DNA from: an uncultured Pelagibacteraceae bacterium
GTDB lineage: Bacteria; Pseudomonadota; Alphaproteobacteria; Pelagibacterales; Pelagibacteraceae
DNA length: 63,712 nt
Direction: 5' to 3'
Assembly: GCA_902635665.1 (NCBI GenBank)
Contig: CACPOX010000006.1
Span: forward strand, 1 to 63,712
The notes under the pieces were generated by a model. The model worked only from the letters and a program-made list of their open reading frames with translations, was not told where the DNA came from and searched no databases. Made by a program: the position numbers and the translations under genes. Positions 37,607 through 45,777 of the stretch are shown piece by piece (the stretch's first letter is position 1; the number at the start of each line of letters is the position of its first letter).

Positions 37607-39013
37607 TTAGCTACTGTAATACATCTCAAACTCTACAGGATGAGGTGCATGTTCAAATTTGTGTATCTCTTCAAACTTCAGAGCAATATAAGCATCAATC
37701 TGATCATCAGTAAAGACACCGCCTTGAGTTAAAAACTCTCTATCTTTATCTAAACTTTCCATCGCTTCTCTCAAAGAACCACAAACTGTTGGGATAGCTT
37801 TAACTTCTTCAGGTGGTAATTCATATAAATCTTTATCAAAAGACTCACCTGGATGGATTTTGTTTTTAATTCCATCAATACCAGCCATCAACATAGCTGC
37901 AAAAGTTAAATATGGGTTTCCTGCAGCATCTGGAAATCTAATCTCACATCTAGCACCTTTTTTACTTAATGTAATCGGTATTCTACAAGAAGCAGATCTA
38001 TTTCTTGCTGAATATGCAAGAAGAACCGGAGCTTCAAAACCTGGTATTAACCTTTTGTAACTGTTTGTTGTAGAGTTAGCAAAAGCATTTATTGCTTTAG
38101 CATGTTTTAGAATTCCACCAATATAATGTAATGCAGTTTCACTTAATCCAGAATATGCATCTCCTGAAAATACTGGAGTATCACCTTTCCAAATAGATTG
38201 ATGGATGTGCATTCCCGAACCATTATCACCAGCAACTGGTTTTGGCATAAATGTTGCTGTTTTACCAAAAGAATGGGTAACCATTTGTACAACATATTTA
38301 TATAATTGTACGTTGTCAGCTTGGTTTACTAAAGTTCCAAAATACATTCCAAGTTCATGCTGACTAGGAGCAACTTCATGGTGATGTTTTTCAACTTTAA
38401 TACCAACTTCTTTTAAATTTTTGAGATATTCACCACGCATGTCTTGCTCACTATCAACAGGTGGTACTGGGAAGTAACCTCCTTTTATTTGTGGTCTGTG
38501 TCCCATATTTCCATTTTCATACTCTTTACCTGAGTTGTAAGGACCTTCTTTACTATCTAATTTAAATCCGCACTCATTCATATCATTTTTGATTCTTACA
38601 TCATCAAACACAAAAAATTCTGGCTCAGGTCCAAAAAACGCTTTGTCACCTATACCTGAAGCTTTTAAATATTCTTCAGCTTTTTTTGCAACACCTCTTG
38701 GATCTCTTTCATAAGGATCTTTTTTTATTGCATCTAGAATATCACAAAACAAAACTACAGTATTATGAGACGTAAAAGGATCCATGAACATTCTTGCTGT
38801 ATCAGGTTTTAAAATCATGTCAGACTCATTAATTGCTTTCCATCCAGCAATAGATGAACCATCAAAGAAGACGCCCTCATTCAACATACCTTCATCAACT
38901 ATTGAAGCATCCATTGTTAAATGTTGTAATTTCCCTCTTGGATCAGTGAACCTAAGATCCACAAATTCCGCATCTTTTTCTTTAATAAATTTTATAACTT
39001 TTGCTGCACTCAT
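37607..39013 (-). CDS. glnA: Glutamine synthetase, type I
   Basis: Assimilates ammonium by ATP-dependent synthesis of glutamine. The sequence shows [25 protein letters not shown], the ATP-binding [25 protein letters not shown], and the adenylylation loop LYELPPEE whose Tyr is modified in GSI-beta enzymes. The length of 468 residues is standard. A good ribosome binding site (GGAG) lies 7 bases before the start. The 137-base region shared with ybaK contains palindromes described separately. Confidence 0.97.
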   Translation of the reverse strand: MSAAKVIKFIKEKDAEFVDLRFTDPRGKLQHLTMDASIVDEGMLNEGVFFDGSSIAGWKAINESDMILKPDTARMFMDPFTSHNTVVLFCDILDAIKKDPYERDPRGVAKKAEEYLKASGIGDKAFFGPEPEFFVFDDVRIKNDMNECGFKLDSKEGPYNSGKEYENGNMGHRPQIKGGYFPVPPVDSEQDMRGEYLKNLKEVGIKVEKHHHEVAPSQHELGMYFGTLVNQADNVQLYKYVVQMVTHSFGKTATFMPKPVAGDNGSGMHIHQSIWKGDTPVFSGDAYSGLSETALHYIGGILKHAKAINAFANSTTNSYKRLIPGFEAPVLLAYSARNRSASCRIPITLSKKGARCEIRFPDAAGNPYLTFAAMLMAGIDGIKNKIHPGESFDKDLYELPPEEVKAIPTVCGSLREAMESLDKDREFLTQGGVFTDDQIDAYIALKFEEIHKFEHAPHPVEFEMYYSS

Positions 39014-39072
39014 TTTGTCTCCTATGTAATTCTGTTTGGCCTAATTAGCAAAAATATACTTAAAAAACTTGC

Positions 39073-39128
39073 TTATTTAATAAATAACACCTATGCAATT
39101 TTCACATAAGTAGTGTAATTAGTCACTA
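39073..39128. promoter_or_regulatory. Palindromes in the glnA/ybaK intergenic region
   Basis: TTATTTAATAAATAA (39073-39087) is a perfect 15-base palindrome around one A. A second inverted repeat has arms TAGTG (39111-39115) and CACTA (39124-39128). Either could be an operator for nitrogen control of glnA, but AT-rich sequence yields such patterns by chance. No sigma-54 or NtrC-type site was recognised. Confidence 0.3.
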
Positions 39129-39150
39129 AAAATATAAATTAATTTAACCT

Positions 39151-39633
39151 GTGAATACAATATTTAACAAAGAGCCAGTTTTAAGGGCAGAAAAGTCACT
39201 TAAACAATTTAACGCTGATTTAAAAGTAATAGAATTGAAACAAACTGCTAGAACAGCTAATGATGCAGCTACAGCTTTAGGTTGCAAGGTTGGTGCAATT
39301 GTAAAGAGTTTGCTTTTTAAAGCAGGAGAAAAATTTATTCTTTGTTTGGTGTCAGGAGACAAGAGATGCTCACTCAATAAACTTAAAAAAATCTTAAATG
39401 AAAAAGATGTTTCTATGGCTAATCCTGACGATGTTAAAAGAGTTACAGGTTACACAATAGGAGGCGTTTCACCCACAGGTCATTTAATAAAAATAAAAAT
39501 ATATATCGATGAAAATTTAAAAAATTTTGACTCTATCTATGCAGCTGCCGGACATCCTAACGCAGTTTTCGGAATAGACTTCGAAAATTTAAAAGCTTTA
39601 ACTTCAGGTGAAACAAAAGAGATAACAGAATGA
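39151..39633 (+). CDS. ybaK: YbaK/EbsC-type aminoacyl-tRNA deacylase
   Basis: Trans-editing protein of the YbaK/ProX group that hydrolyses mischarged tRNA, typically Cys-tRNA-Pro. It shows TANDAATALGCKVGAIVKSL, a conserved lysine after GAIV, and the C-terminal AAGHPNAVFGIDF. The length of 160 residues is normal. It starts at GTG. It overlaps the EamA gene by 4 bases. The exact mischarged substrate cannot be told from sequence. Confidence 0.88.
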   Translation: MNTIFNKEPVLRAEKSLKQFNADLKVIELKQTARTANDAATALGCKVGAIVKSLLFKAGEKFILCLVSGDKRCSLNKLKKILNEKDVSMANPDDVKRVTGYTIGGVSPTGHLIKIKIYIDENLKNFDSIYAAAGHPNAVFGIDFENLKALTSGETKEITE

Positions 39634-40517
39634 GGAAACCACAATTAATTGATTATTTGTTATTAACTTTATTATCATTAATATGGGCGTCAGCTTTTTT
39701 TAATATAAAAATTGCCACATATTCATTTGGACCTATCACAATAGGTTTTTTAAGATCTTTTTTAGGCGCTATACCAGTTTTAATTTTATGTTTTTATAAA
39801 AATATAAGAATTGAAGCATTTTCAAAAGATTGGAAGTGGTTTGCAATTATAGGATTGGTAAATTTAGTTATTCCATTCATACTTATATCTTATGGAGTAA
39901 ATTTTGTTCAAAGTAATTTAGCAGCTATTTTGATGTCTACAACACCATTAAGTTCAACTGTTTTAGCTCACTTCTTTTTAAAAGGAGAAAAATTTAATCT
40001 CTTAAAAACTATTGGATTGTTAATAGGGTTTTCAGGAATAGTTTTTTTATTTTCAGATAATTTTTTAATTAATGAAAATAACTTTGTTGCTGCACTTTTA
40101 ATTCTGCTAGGATCTACTTGTTATGTAATTGGGGGAGTAATAACCTTAAAAATAAGTAACAAAGAAAACGAAAATGTTACAGGTTCAATTTTAATTTGGT
40201 CAACAATTATACTTTTTCCATTCACTTTAATTTTTGAAAAACCTTGGATGTTAAATCCTTCAATGGACTCAATTATATCTGTAATATATTTAGGAATTTT
40301 TCCTACAGGAGTAGCATGGTTGTTGAGATTTAGAATTTTAAAAACAAATGGTCTTATATTTCATTCACAAGTTTCATATATTATTCCAATATTTGGAATT
40401 ATTTTAGGATACATATTTCTCAATGAAATAATTACCTCAAAAATTATAGTTGCATTAATTGCTGTATTTATTGGAATATATTTAGCAAGAAAAGCAGATT
40501 ATAAAAATATTACTTAA
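39630..40517 (+). CDS. EamA-family (DMT) membrane transporter
   Basis: A ten-helix inner-membrane carrier made of two EamA repeats of about 140 residues each. Typical segments are LSLIWASAFFNIKIA in the first helix, GPITIGFLRSFLGAIPV, and in the second half GIFPTGVAWLLRFRIL. The length is 295 residues. Members of this family export amino acids or other metabolites; the substrate here is unknown. It converges on the homocysteine methyltransferase gene with an 8-base overlap. Confidence 0.88.
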   Translation: MRKPQLIDYLLLTLLSLIWASAFFNIKIATYSFGPITIGFLRSFLGAIPVLILCFYKNIRIEAFSKDWKWFAIIGLVNLVIPFILISYGVNFVQSNLAAILMSTTPLSSTVLAHFFLKGEKFNLLKTIGLLIGFSGIVFLFSDNFLINENNFVAALLILLGSTCYVIGGVITLKISNKENENVTGSILIWSTIILFPFTLIFEKPWMLNPSMDSIISVIYLGIFPTGVAWLLRFRILKTNGLIFHSQVSYIIPIFGIILGYIFLNEIITSKIIVALIAVFIGIYLARKADYKNIT

Positions 40518-41412
40518 GCTTTGCCATTGCCGCAATATGAGCAGGGCCAGTTTCACAACAACCTCCAATAATAGAAGCGCCTGATTGTTTAAACTTTTTT
40601 GATATTTCAAAAATTTTATTTGGAGTTAAATCTTTTCTTCGACCTAAAAATTCATTTGGATTACCATTTGATTTCAAGTAACTGGCTTTGTATCCATCTT
40701 TAGATTTTGTAGTTATAAACCCATTTAATTTAAAACCAAAAGGTACATTTAATTCTTTTAATTCTTTAAGATTTTTCTCATAATTTTCTGGCGAAACACA
40801 AGACAACATTACTCCTAAAGCATTGTGATCAATAATACTCTTTATGTCTGAAATTTTTTCACCACTTGGTAAATTACATCCCTCAGAAATATGCATCCCA
40901 ATTAGATAGGGTTTTTTAAATTCTTTAATTGCATCAATACCACATTTAAATTCCTGGATACTGCTCCAAACATCGAAGTAAAAAAAATCAATATAAGGGT
41001 TTAATAATCGAGCTTGTTCATTAAAATTTTCAGTTATTTCTTCCTTAGATCTATCATCTGGTTCGTAGGTATTATTTTGAGGTGGTAATCCCGCAGCAAT
41101 TAAAACATCCGGGAATTTTTGTTTCACTTCAATAGCAATTTCACCAGCTTTTTTATTTAGATATTCAAATTTATCCTCAACATTATTATCTCTTAATCTA
41201 TTTCGTCTAGTAGTAAAAGTTGCAGTAACAATTACTTCTGCCCCTGCTTTTATAAAATCTAAATGAGTATCCAATAATAGTTTATGATAATCAGGATTTA
41301 TAATTGCATTAGCGCTCCATAAAGTACCATTTGGCTTCATTCCTCTTGCCAAAAGTTCTTGACCCATACCACCATCCAAAATTCTAGTTTTTTTAAAAAA
41401 ATCTAAATCCAT
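40510..41412 (-). CDS. Homocysteine S-methyltransferase family protein
   Basis: Zinc-dependent methyltransferase that makes methionine from homocysteine. The barrel begins ILDGGMGQELLARGM. Zinc ligands are the Cys in GVMLSCVSPENY and the pair in IIGGCCETGPAHIAAM. There is no B12 or folate domain, so the donor is a small methylated compound such as S-methylmethionine, betaine or a sulfonium; the donor is not identifiable here. The length is 300 residues. A SAM-riboswitch-like leader precedes it, which fits feedback by the pathway end product. Confidence 0.88.
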   Translation of the reverse strand: MDLDFFKKTRILDGGMGQELLARGMKPNGTLWSANAIINPDYHKLLLDTHLDFIKAGAEVIVTATFTTRRNRLRDNNVEDKFEYLNKKAGEIAIEVKQKFPDVLIAAGLPPQNNTYEPDDRSKEEITENFNEQARLLNPYIDFFYFDVWSSIQEFKCGIDAIKEFKKPYLIGMHISEGCNLPSGEKISDIKSIIDHNALGVMLSCVSPENYEKNLKELKELNVPFGFKLNGFITTKSKDGYKASYLKSNGNPNEFLGRRKDLTPNKIFEISKKFKQSGASIIGGCCETGPAHIAAMAKLK

Positions 41413-41450
41413 TTTTTACAAAAGTTTTAATTATTCTATTTGATCTTTTT

Positions 41451-41500
41451 GAGAGTTCCATTTTAGCAGTATAAGCCCGCAATAGGATCAAATCGGCTCT
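41451..41500 (-). promoter_or_regulatory. SAM-II/SAM-V-like riboswitch leader
   Basis: Read on the minus strand, GAGCC (41499-41495) pairs with GGCTT (41477-41473) around the loop GATTTGATCCTATTGCG. The tail contains the conserved core GCTAAA (41467-41462), then TGGA, whose GGA can pair with TCC of the loop to form the pseudoknot. The order helix, loop with TATTGC, GCTAAA, and closing pseudoknot matches the SAM-II fold as I remember it; the related SAM-V class is reported from marine bacteria. The start codon is about 40 bases downstream. Confidence 0.75.
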
Positions 41501-41503
41501 ATC

Positions 41504-41531
41504 TTTATATCTTAAAAAAAATTTAATTCAA
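41504..41531 (-). promoter_or_regulatory. Promoter of the homocysteine methyltransferase gene
   Basis: On the minus strand TTGAAT (41531-41526) and TATAAA (41509-41504) are separated by 16 bases. Transcription would begin near 41498-41500, exactly at the 5' helix of the riboswitch-like leader, so the aptamer would form the very start of the message. Confidence 0.55.
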
Positions 41532-41533
41532 TG

Positions 41534-42280
41534 CTAAGATAATAATCTAATTCCCATCCTGATAGAAACAAAAATTACCAATAAGGAAGTGAGTAAAGCT
41601 AACACCTTATTAGATAAAAATTTTATATTTAAGAAACTTCCAATTTGTCCTCCAATAAAGACAATTAAAAATAATGGCCAATAATTTATTAGTTCATCTA
41701 AAACTCTATCTTTTGTTAGTTGGCCGGCAACACCAAAAATAGAATTAATTAATATAAAAAAAGAAGCACTACTAGTAATATGTTTTGGGTATCCAGCTTT
41801 TATCAAAAACAAAAGAGGACTTAAAAATATTCCTCCACCAATTCCCACTATTCCAGACATGAACCCAATTATAGATCCAATAGAAATTGAAATTATTTTA
41901 GGAATTTTATTAATTTTTATTTGATAATTATTGAAAGATTTACTCTCAATTAGCAAAAAAATACCTGCAATTAATAAAATACAAAACAACAAAATCTCAA
42001 ATAAACTTTTTTCTATTATTATTGATCCCCCAATAAATGCAAAAGGTATAGAGCCTATTAAATATGGGAAAAGTAAATTAAAATTAGTATTTTTGGTTCT
42101 TATAAAATTAATAGAATTACCAGATACAACAATTATATTGCATACTAGAGCAATAACAGGAAAAATTGTATAAGGCACACCCCATATTAAAAGTAATGCA
42201 AGATATGTTGAGCCACCACCAAATCCAACACTTGAGTATATTAAAGCAGTTACAAAAAAAAGAATTGATAATATAATCAT
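41534..42280 (-). CDS. TSUP family (TauE/SafE) membrane permease
   Basis: An inner-membrane carrier with about eight helices of the sulfite exporter TauE/SafE family. Repeated motifs SSVGFGGGSTYLALLLIWG near the N-terminus and SGIVGIGGGIFLSPLL in the middle are the two family repeats. The length of 248 residues is typical. It could export sulfite or a sulfonated or carboxylated compound; the neighbouring methionine gene hints at sulfur metabolism without proving it. It diverges from moaB with a 9-base gap. Confidence 0.87.
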   Translation of the reverse strand: MIILSILFFVTALIYSSVGFGGGSTYLALLLIWGVPYTIFPVIALVCNIIVVSGNSINFIRTKNTNFNLLFPYLIGSIPFAFIGGSIIIEKSLFEILLFCILLIAGIFLLIESKSFNNYQIKINKIPKIISISIGSIIGFMSGIVGIGGGIFLSPLLFLIKAGYPKHITSSASFFILINSIFGVAGQLTKDRVLDELINYWPLFLIVFIGGQIGSFLNIKFLSNKVLALLTSLLVIFVSIRMGIRLLS

Positions 42281-42289
42281 TTTTAAATT

Positions 42290-42790
42290 ATGAGTGTAAA
42301 TATAGCTTTATTAACTGTAACAGATACTAGAACATTTGATAATGATAAATCAGGTTCAATCTTGGTTGAAAAAATTAAAGAGGCTAAGCATAACTTAATT
42401 GATAGAAAAATTTGTAAAGATAATAAAGAGGATATTATAAAAATTTTAAAAGACTGGACCAATCAAAAAGAGATAGATGTCTTAATTACTACTGGAGGAA
42501 CAGGTCTTACAGGAAGAGATATAACTCCTGAAGCTATTGATGAAATTGCAGATAAACACATACCTGGATTTGGAGAGGTTTTTAGAACAATAAGTCTGAA
42601 AACGGTTGGAACATCTTCCATACAATCTAGAGCTTGTGCTGCTTTATCAAATGGAAAATATATATTTGCATTACCTGGTTCATCAGGCGGTGTAACTGAT
42701 GCATGGGATGAAATATTAAAGTATCAACTAGATATAAATCACAAACCATGTAATTTTGTAGAATTATTTCCTAGATTAAAAGAAAAATAA
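42290..42790 (+). CDS. moaB: Molybdopterin adenylyltransferase/MoaB-type protein
   Basis: MoaB/MogA-fold protein of molybdenum cofactor synthesis that adenylylates molybdopterin. It shows LLTVTDTRTFDNDKSG, TTGGTGLTGRDITPEAI and ALPGSSGGVTDAWDEIL. The length of 166 residues agrees with the MoaB form. It faces the moa-msr block on the other strand, separated only by the DUF1244 and msr genes. Confidence 0.9.
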   Translation: MSVNIALLTVTDTRTFDNDKSGSILVEKIKEAKHNLIDRKICKDNKEDIIKILKDWTNQKEIDVLITTGGTGLTGRDITPEAIDEIADKHIPGFGEVFRTISLKTVGTSSIQSRACAALSNGKYIFALPGSSGGVTDAWDEILKYQLDINHKPCNFVELFPRLKEK

Positions 42791-43036
42791 TTATTTTTGA
42801 TATTTTTCTTTCCACTCAGAGTAAGGCATTCCATATATATGCTTCCTTGCATCAGGATCTGAAATTTCTACTCCTTTTTTTTTTGCTTCTTCCCTATACC
42901 ACCTAGATAAACAGTTTCTGCAAAAACCAGCTAAATTCATCAGGTCAATATTTTGAACATCTTTTCTTTCGTCTAAATGTTTCATTAATCTCTCAAGAGT
43001 AGCTGATTGAATATCTTTTTTAAGGATCTCATCCAT
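42791..43036 (-). CDS. DUF1244 small cysteine-containing protein
   Basis: A conserved 81-residue protein of unknown function. The core FCRNCLSRWYREEAKKKG carries a CxxC pair, and the end DPDARKHIYGMPYSEWKEK is highly characteristic of DUF1244. The cysteine pair could bind a metal. It overlaps msrQ by 8 bases, so it is cotranscribed with the methionine sulfoxide reductase genes. Confidence 0.85.
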   Translation of the reverse strand: MDEILKKDIQSATLERLMKHLDERKDVQNIDLMNLAGFCRNCLSRWYREEAKKKGVEISDPDARKHIYGMPYSEWKEKYQK

Positions 43037-43613
43037 AATTCACATCTCTATTTTTAATTTTTATTCTTAATGCCAATAACACTATTATTATTATTAAGTA
43101 TATTAAAGGCTTAAAAAAAATTGTTTTTGATAACCATATATAATGAAGAGAACCAAAAATAGCTATTACATAAACTAATCTATGTAGTTTTTTCCAATTA
43201 TTTTTAAGCAGCCTCACCATTTTTTTTGAAGAGGTAATTACTAAAGGAATTAGTAATATCCACGCAGCAAAACCAATGAATACATATTTTTTTTTTACAA
43301 CGTCATCAAATATTGGTTGCCAATTAAATCTATAATCTAATCCAACATAGGTTAACAAGTGAAGCGTGGCATAGAAAAAAACAAATAAACCTAGCATTCT
43401 TCTAAAATTTATCCATAGCGATAATTTAGTTAATTTTTTGAGTGGACTCATACTCAAAGTTAAACAAATAAAAATTAGTGTCCATTCTCCTGTAAAATGA
43501 GTAATTTCTTTTACAGGTTCAGGACCTAGTTTATTAAAAAAAATTTTATAAGTGATGATCAGAAATGGTACTAAGCTTAGAACAAAAATACTTGGCTTCA
43601 AATATTTTGTCAT
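43029..43613 (-). CDS. msrQ: Heme-binding membrane subunit MsrQ (YedZ)
   Basis: Six-helix membrane cytochrome b that feeds quinone-derived electrons to MsrP. Histidines likely to bind heme are in ITHFTGEWTLIF, FYATLHLLTYVG, and LHRLVYV/LHYIW near residues 140-155. The length is 194 residues. It overlaps the msrP stop by one base; MsrPQ together repair oxidised methionine in periplasmic proteins. Confidence 0.9.
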   Translation of the reverse strand: MTKYLKPSIFVLSLVPFLIITYKIFFNKLGPEPVKEITHFTGEWTLIFICLTLSMSPLKKLTKLSLWINFRRMLGLFVFFYATLHLLTYVGLDYRFNWQPIFDDVVKKKYVFIGFAAWILLIPLVITSSKKMVRLLKNNWKKLHRLVYVIAIFGSLHYIWLSKTIFFKPLIYLIIIIVLLALRIKIKNRDVNYG

Positions 43614-44524
43614 TAAAAATATTTTTTTAAATCCATACCAGAATATAAACTTGCTACTTCATCTCCGTAACCATTAAACATAGTTGTTGGAATTCTTGGA
43701 CTGATTATACCTTCACCAATAACCCTTTCTGTTGCTTGGGACCATCTAGGATGATCAACTGTTGGATTTACATTAGAATAAAAACCATACTCTTTTGGAG
43801 AAGCTTTCATCCATGAGGAGGTGGGCATTTTTTCAACTAATTTTATATTCACTATTGCTTTGGCACTTTTAAATCCATATTTCCAAGGAACCATCAATCT
43901 TAAAGGTGAACCATTTTGATTTGGTAATTTTTTTCCATATAACCCAGTAACCAATATAGTCAGATCATGCATCGCCTCATCTATTCTTAGACCTTCTTTA
44001 TATGGCCAATCTAAAATTGGAAATCTTTGTCCAATCATTTGTTCTGGATCTAGTATAGAAACAAATTTAACAAATTTTGCCTTACTGGTTGGTGAAACTT
44101 TGTTTAAAATCTTATTTAAAGGAAATCCAAGCCAAGGAATAACCATTGACCACCCCTCAACGCATCTCAATTTATAAATTCTTTCCTCAGAAGGGAACAT
44201 TGTATTTATTTCTTCAATAGATAGTTTTAAAGGATTTTCTACTTCTCCATCTATTATTACATCCCATGGTGTAGTTTTAAATTTTTCTGATCTTTCAACT
44301 GGATCAGACTTACCTGTGCCAAATTCATAATAATTATTATAAGTTGTTATGTACCTATACTCTGTTAATTTTAAATCTTCTTTCTTTGGGGCTGCATTTG
44401 CAGAAAAATTTAAATTTTGGCTTAAAAAAATAGAACCTGCTGTAAGTCCAAATTTTTTAATAAAGTTTCTCCTATTTTTATAAATATTTTCCGGAGTTAT
44501 CTCTGAATATTTAATTTTTTTCAT
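43613..44524 (-). CDS. msrP: Periplasmic methionine sulfoxide reductase, molybdenum subunit MsrP (YedY)
   Basis: Molybdopterin enzyme that reduces methionine sulfoxide in exported proteins. A twin-arginine signal is visible (NRRNFIKKFGLTAGSIFL, residues 17-34). The Mo-ligand Cys lies in YKLRCVEGWSMVIPW. The region GSPLRLMVPWKYGFKSAK is typical of YedY. The length is 303 residues. It overlaps moaE by 14 bases, linking the enzyme to its cofactor genes. Confidence 0.93.
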   Translation of the reverse strand: MKKIKYSEITPENIYKNRRNFIKKFGLTAGSIFLSQNLNFSANAAPKKEDLKLTEYRYITTYNNYYEFGTGKSDPVERSEKFKTTPWDVIIDGEVENPLKLSIEEINTMFPSEERIYKLRCVEGWSMVIPWLGFPLNKILNKVSPTSKAKFVKFVSILDPEQMIGQRFPILDWPYKEGLRIDEAMHDLTILVTGLYGKKLPNQNGSPLRLMVPWKYGFKSAKAIVNIKLVEKMPTSSWMKASPKEYGFYSNVNPTVDHPRWSQATERVIGEGIISPRIPTTMFNGYGDEVASLYSGMDLKKYF

Positions 44525-44963
44525 GAATGATAGGATTACCTTTCAACCAATCACTTTGGTTGTCTGTATAATGTTCTTTCTTCCATATTGGAGATCTTTT
44601 TTTAATTTCTTCGATTACATATCTTGATAAAAGATAAGCCTGATCACGATGTTTGCAAGCAATAGCAATAATTATACTTATTTCTCCTAAATTTAAATAA
44701 CCTTTGGCATGTTCAATAAAAACAGCTTTATTTTGAATATTTAGTTTTTTTTCTGTTTCCTCATAAATTTCTTTAAAACTTTTCAGTACTAGATCATCAT
44801 GACTGTCATATGTTATTCCTATAACACTTTTGTTATTATTTTGATTACGCACTGTTCCAGTAAAATAAATTGAGGCACCATAATCAGATGATGAAATAAA
44901 TTCTTCAGCTTCTTTTAAAGATATTTTTTTTTCTTTAATGTCAATAATTTTTGTGTGAAGCAT
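44511..44963 (-). CDS. moaE: Molybdopterin synthase catalytic subunit MoaE
   Basis: Inserts the dithiolene sulfurs into precursor Z, using MoaD thiocarboxylate. It shows DYGASIYFTGTVRNQN, EHAKGYLNLGEISIIIA, HRDQAYLLSRYVIEEIK and the active-site lysine region PIWKKEHY. The length of 150 residues is normal. It shares one base with the moaD stop. Confidence 0.94.
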   Translation of the reverse strand: MLHTKIIDIKEKKISLKEAEEFISSSDYGASIYFTGTVRNQNNNKSVIGITYDSHDDLVLKSFKEIYEETEKKLNIQNKAVFIEHAKGYLNLGEISIIIAIACKHRDQAYLLSRYVIEEIKKRSPIWKKEHYTDNQSDWLKGNPIIHEKN

Positions 44964-45232
44964 TAACCTCCTCCGATAGGGGGTATAATACCAATTTTTT
45001 CATTTTCTGTTATTTTATAATTGTCGCTTACTATTTTATTATCTTGAGAGCAAAAAGCAGATGATTTAACAATTTTTTTATAATTTTCATTTCCACTAAA
45101 ATTTTGATCAAGGTATTTCATCATTTCTTCTCTAATATCTTTTATTTTAATATTATTACTAACATTAAACTCAATTAAGTTATTTTTACTAAATTCTCGA
45201 CTGGCACCAAAAAGTTCAATTTTAACTTTCAT
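44963..45232 (-). CDS. moaD: Molybdopterin synthase sulfur carrier MoaD
   Basis: Ubiquitin-like carrier whose C-terminal Gly-Gly is thiocarboxylated. The product begins MKVKIELFGASREFSKNN and ends IGIIPPIGGG, with the diagnostic GG. The length of 89 residues is normal. It lies directly after moaC. Confidence 0.93.
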   Translation of the reverse strand: MKVKIELFGASREFSKNNLIEFNVSNNIKIKDIREEMMKYLDQNFSGNENYKKIVKSSAFCSQDNKIVSDNYKITENEKIGIIPPIGGG

Positions 45233-45775
45233 TTAAAATAATTCTTTTAAAAAATTCGGAATACCTTCTGGATTTTTCCATAAACCGCTTTTTCCGCCTT
45301 CTTTAATTAAGAGTTTAATATTATCAATTTTAAGATTAGCATTTACTATTTTACTTAAATCATAAATTGTTATGAGAGCAGCATTAACACCCATAATTGC
45401 CTCCATTTCTACCCCGGTTTTAGAGTAAGTAGAAACAACACAAAATACTTCTATTGAATTATCATCTTCATTCATAACTATTTTAGTTGCAGTATGATCA
45501 ATTGGTAATGGGTGACACAAAGGAATCAATTCGCTTGTTTTTTTTACCCCTAAAACCGAAGCTACCTCTGCTAATATCAAAGGGTCACCTTTTGGCATTT
45601 CTTTATTTTTAATTAAATTAAAAACCTCTTCCCCAACAAATATTTTACCTGAAGCCAATGCCCTTCTAAAAGTTTCTTTTTTGGAAGAAATATCAATCAT
45701 ATTAAAAGAACTATCTTTAAATATTTCTTTAGCCCAGTCCTTTAGTTCTTTATTATTAATCAATTTAAGTTTCAA
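45233..45775 (-). CDS. moaC: Cyclic pyranopterin monophosphate synthase MoaC
   Basis: Converts the MoaA product to cyclic pyranopterin monophosphate. It shows LIPLCHPLPIDHTA, and GVEMEAIMGVNAALITIYDL, which contain catalytic residues, and IKLLIKEGGKSG at the end. The length is 180 residues. It is shorter than some at the N-terminus but contains the whole core. It follows moaA by 2 bases. Confidence 0.94.
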   Translation of the reverse strand: MKLKLINNKELKDWAKEIFKDSSFNMIDISSKKETFRRALASGKIFVGEEVFNLIKNKEMPKGDPLILAEVASVLGVKKTSELIPLCHPLPIDHTATKIVMNEDDNSIEVFCVVSTYSKTGVEMEAIMGVNAALITIYDLSKIVNANLKIDNIKLLIKEGGKSGLWKNPEGIPNFLKELF

Positions 45776-45777
45776 AA

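Noticed and set aside
37590-37617. Terminator between the 56-residue ORF and glnA
   Set aside because: ACAGT and ACTGT arms enclose an AT-rich inner repeat with an asymmetric bulge; too weak to call.
39014-39150. Sigma-54 promoter or glutamine riboswitch before glnA
   Set aside because: Neither the TGGC-TGC elements with proper spacing nor the conserved core of the glnA RNA could be found by eye.
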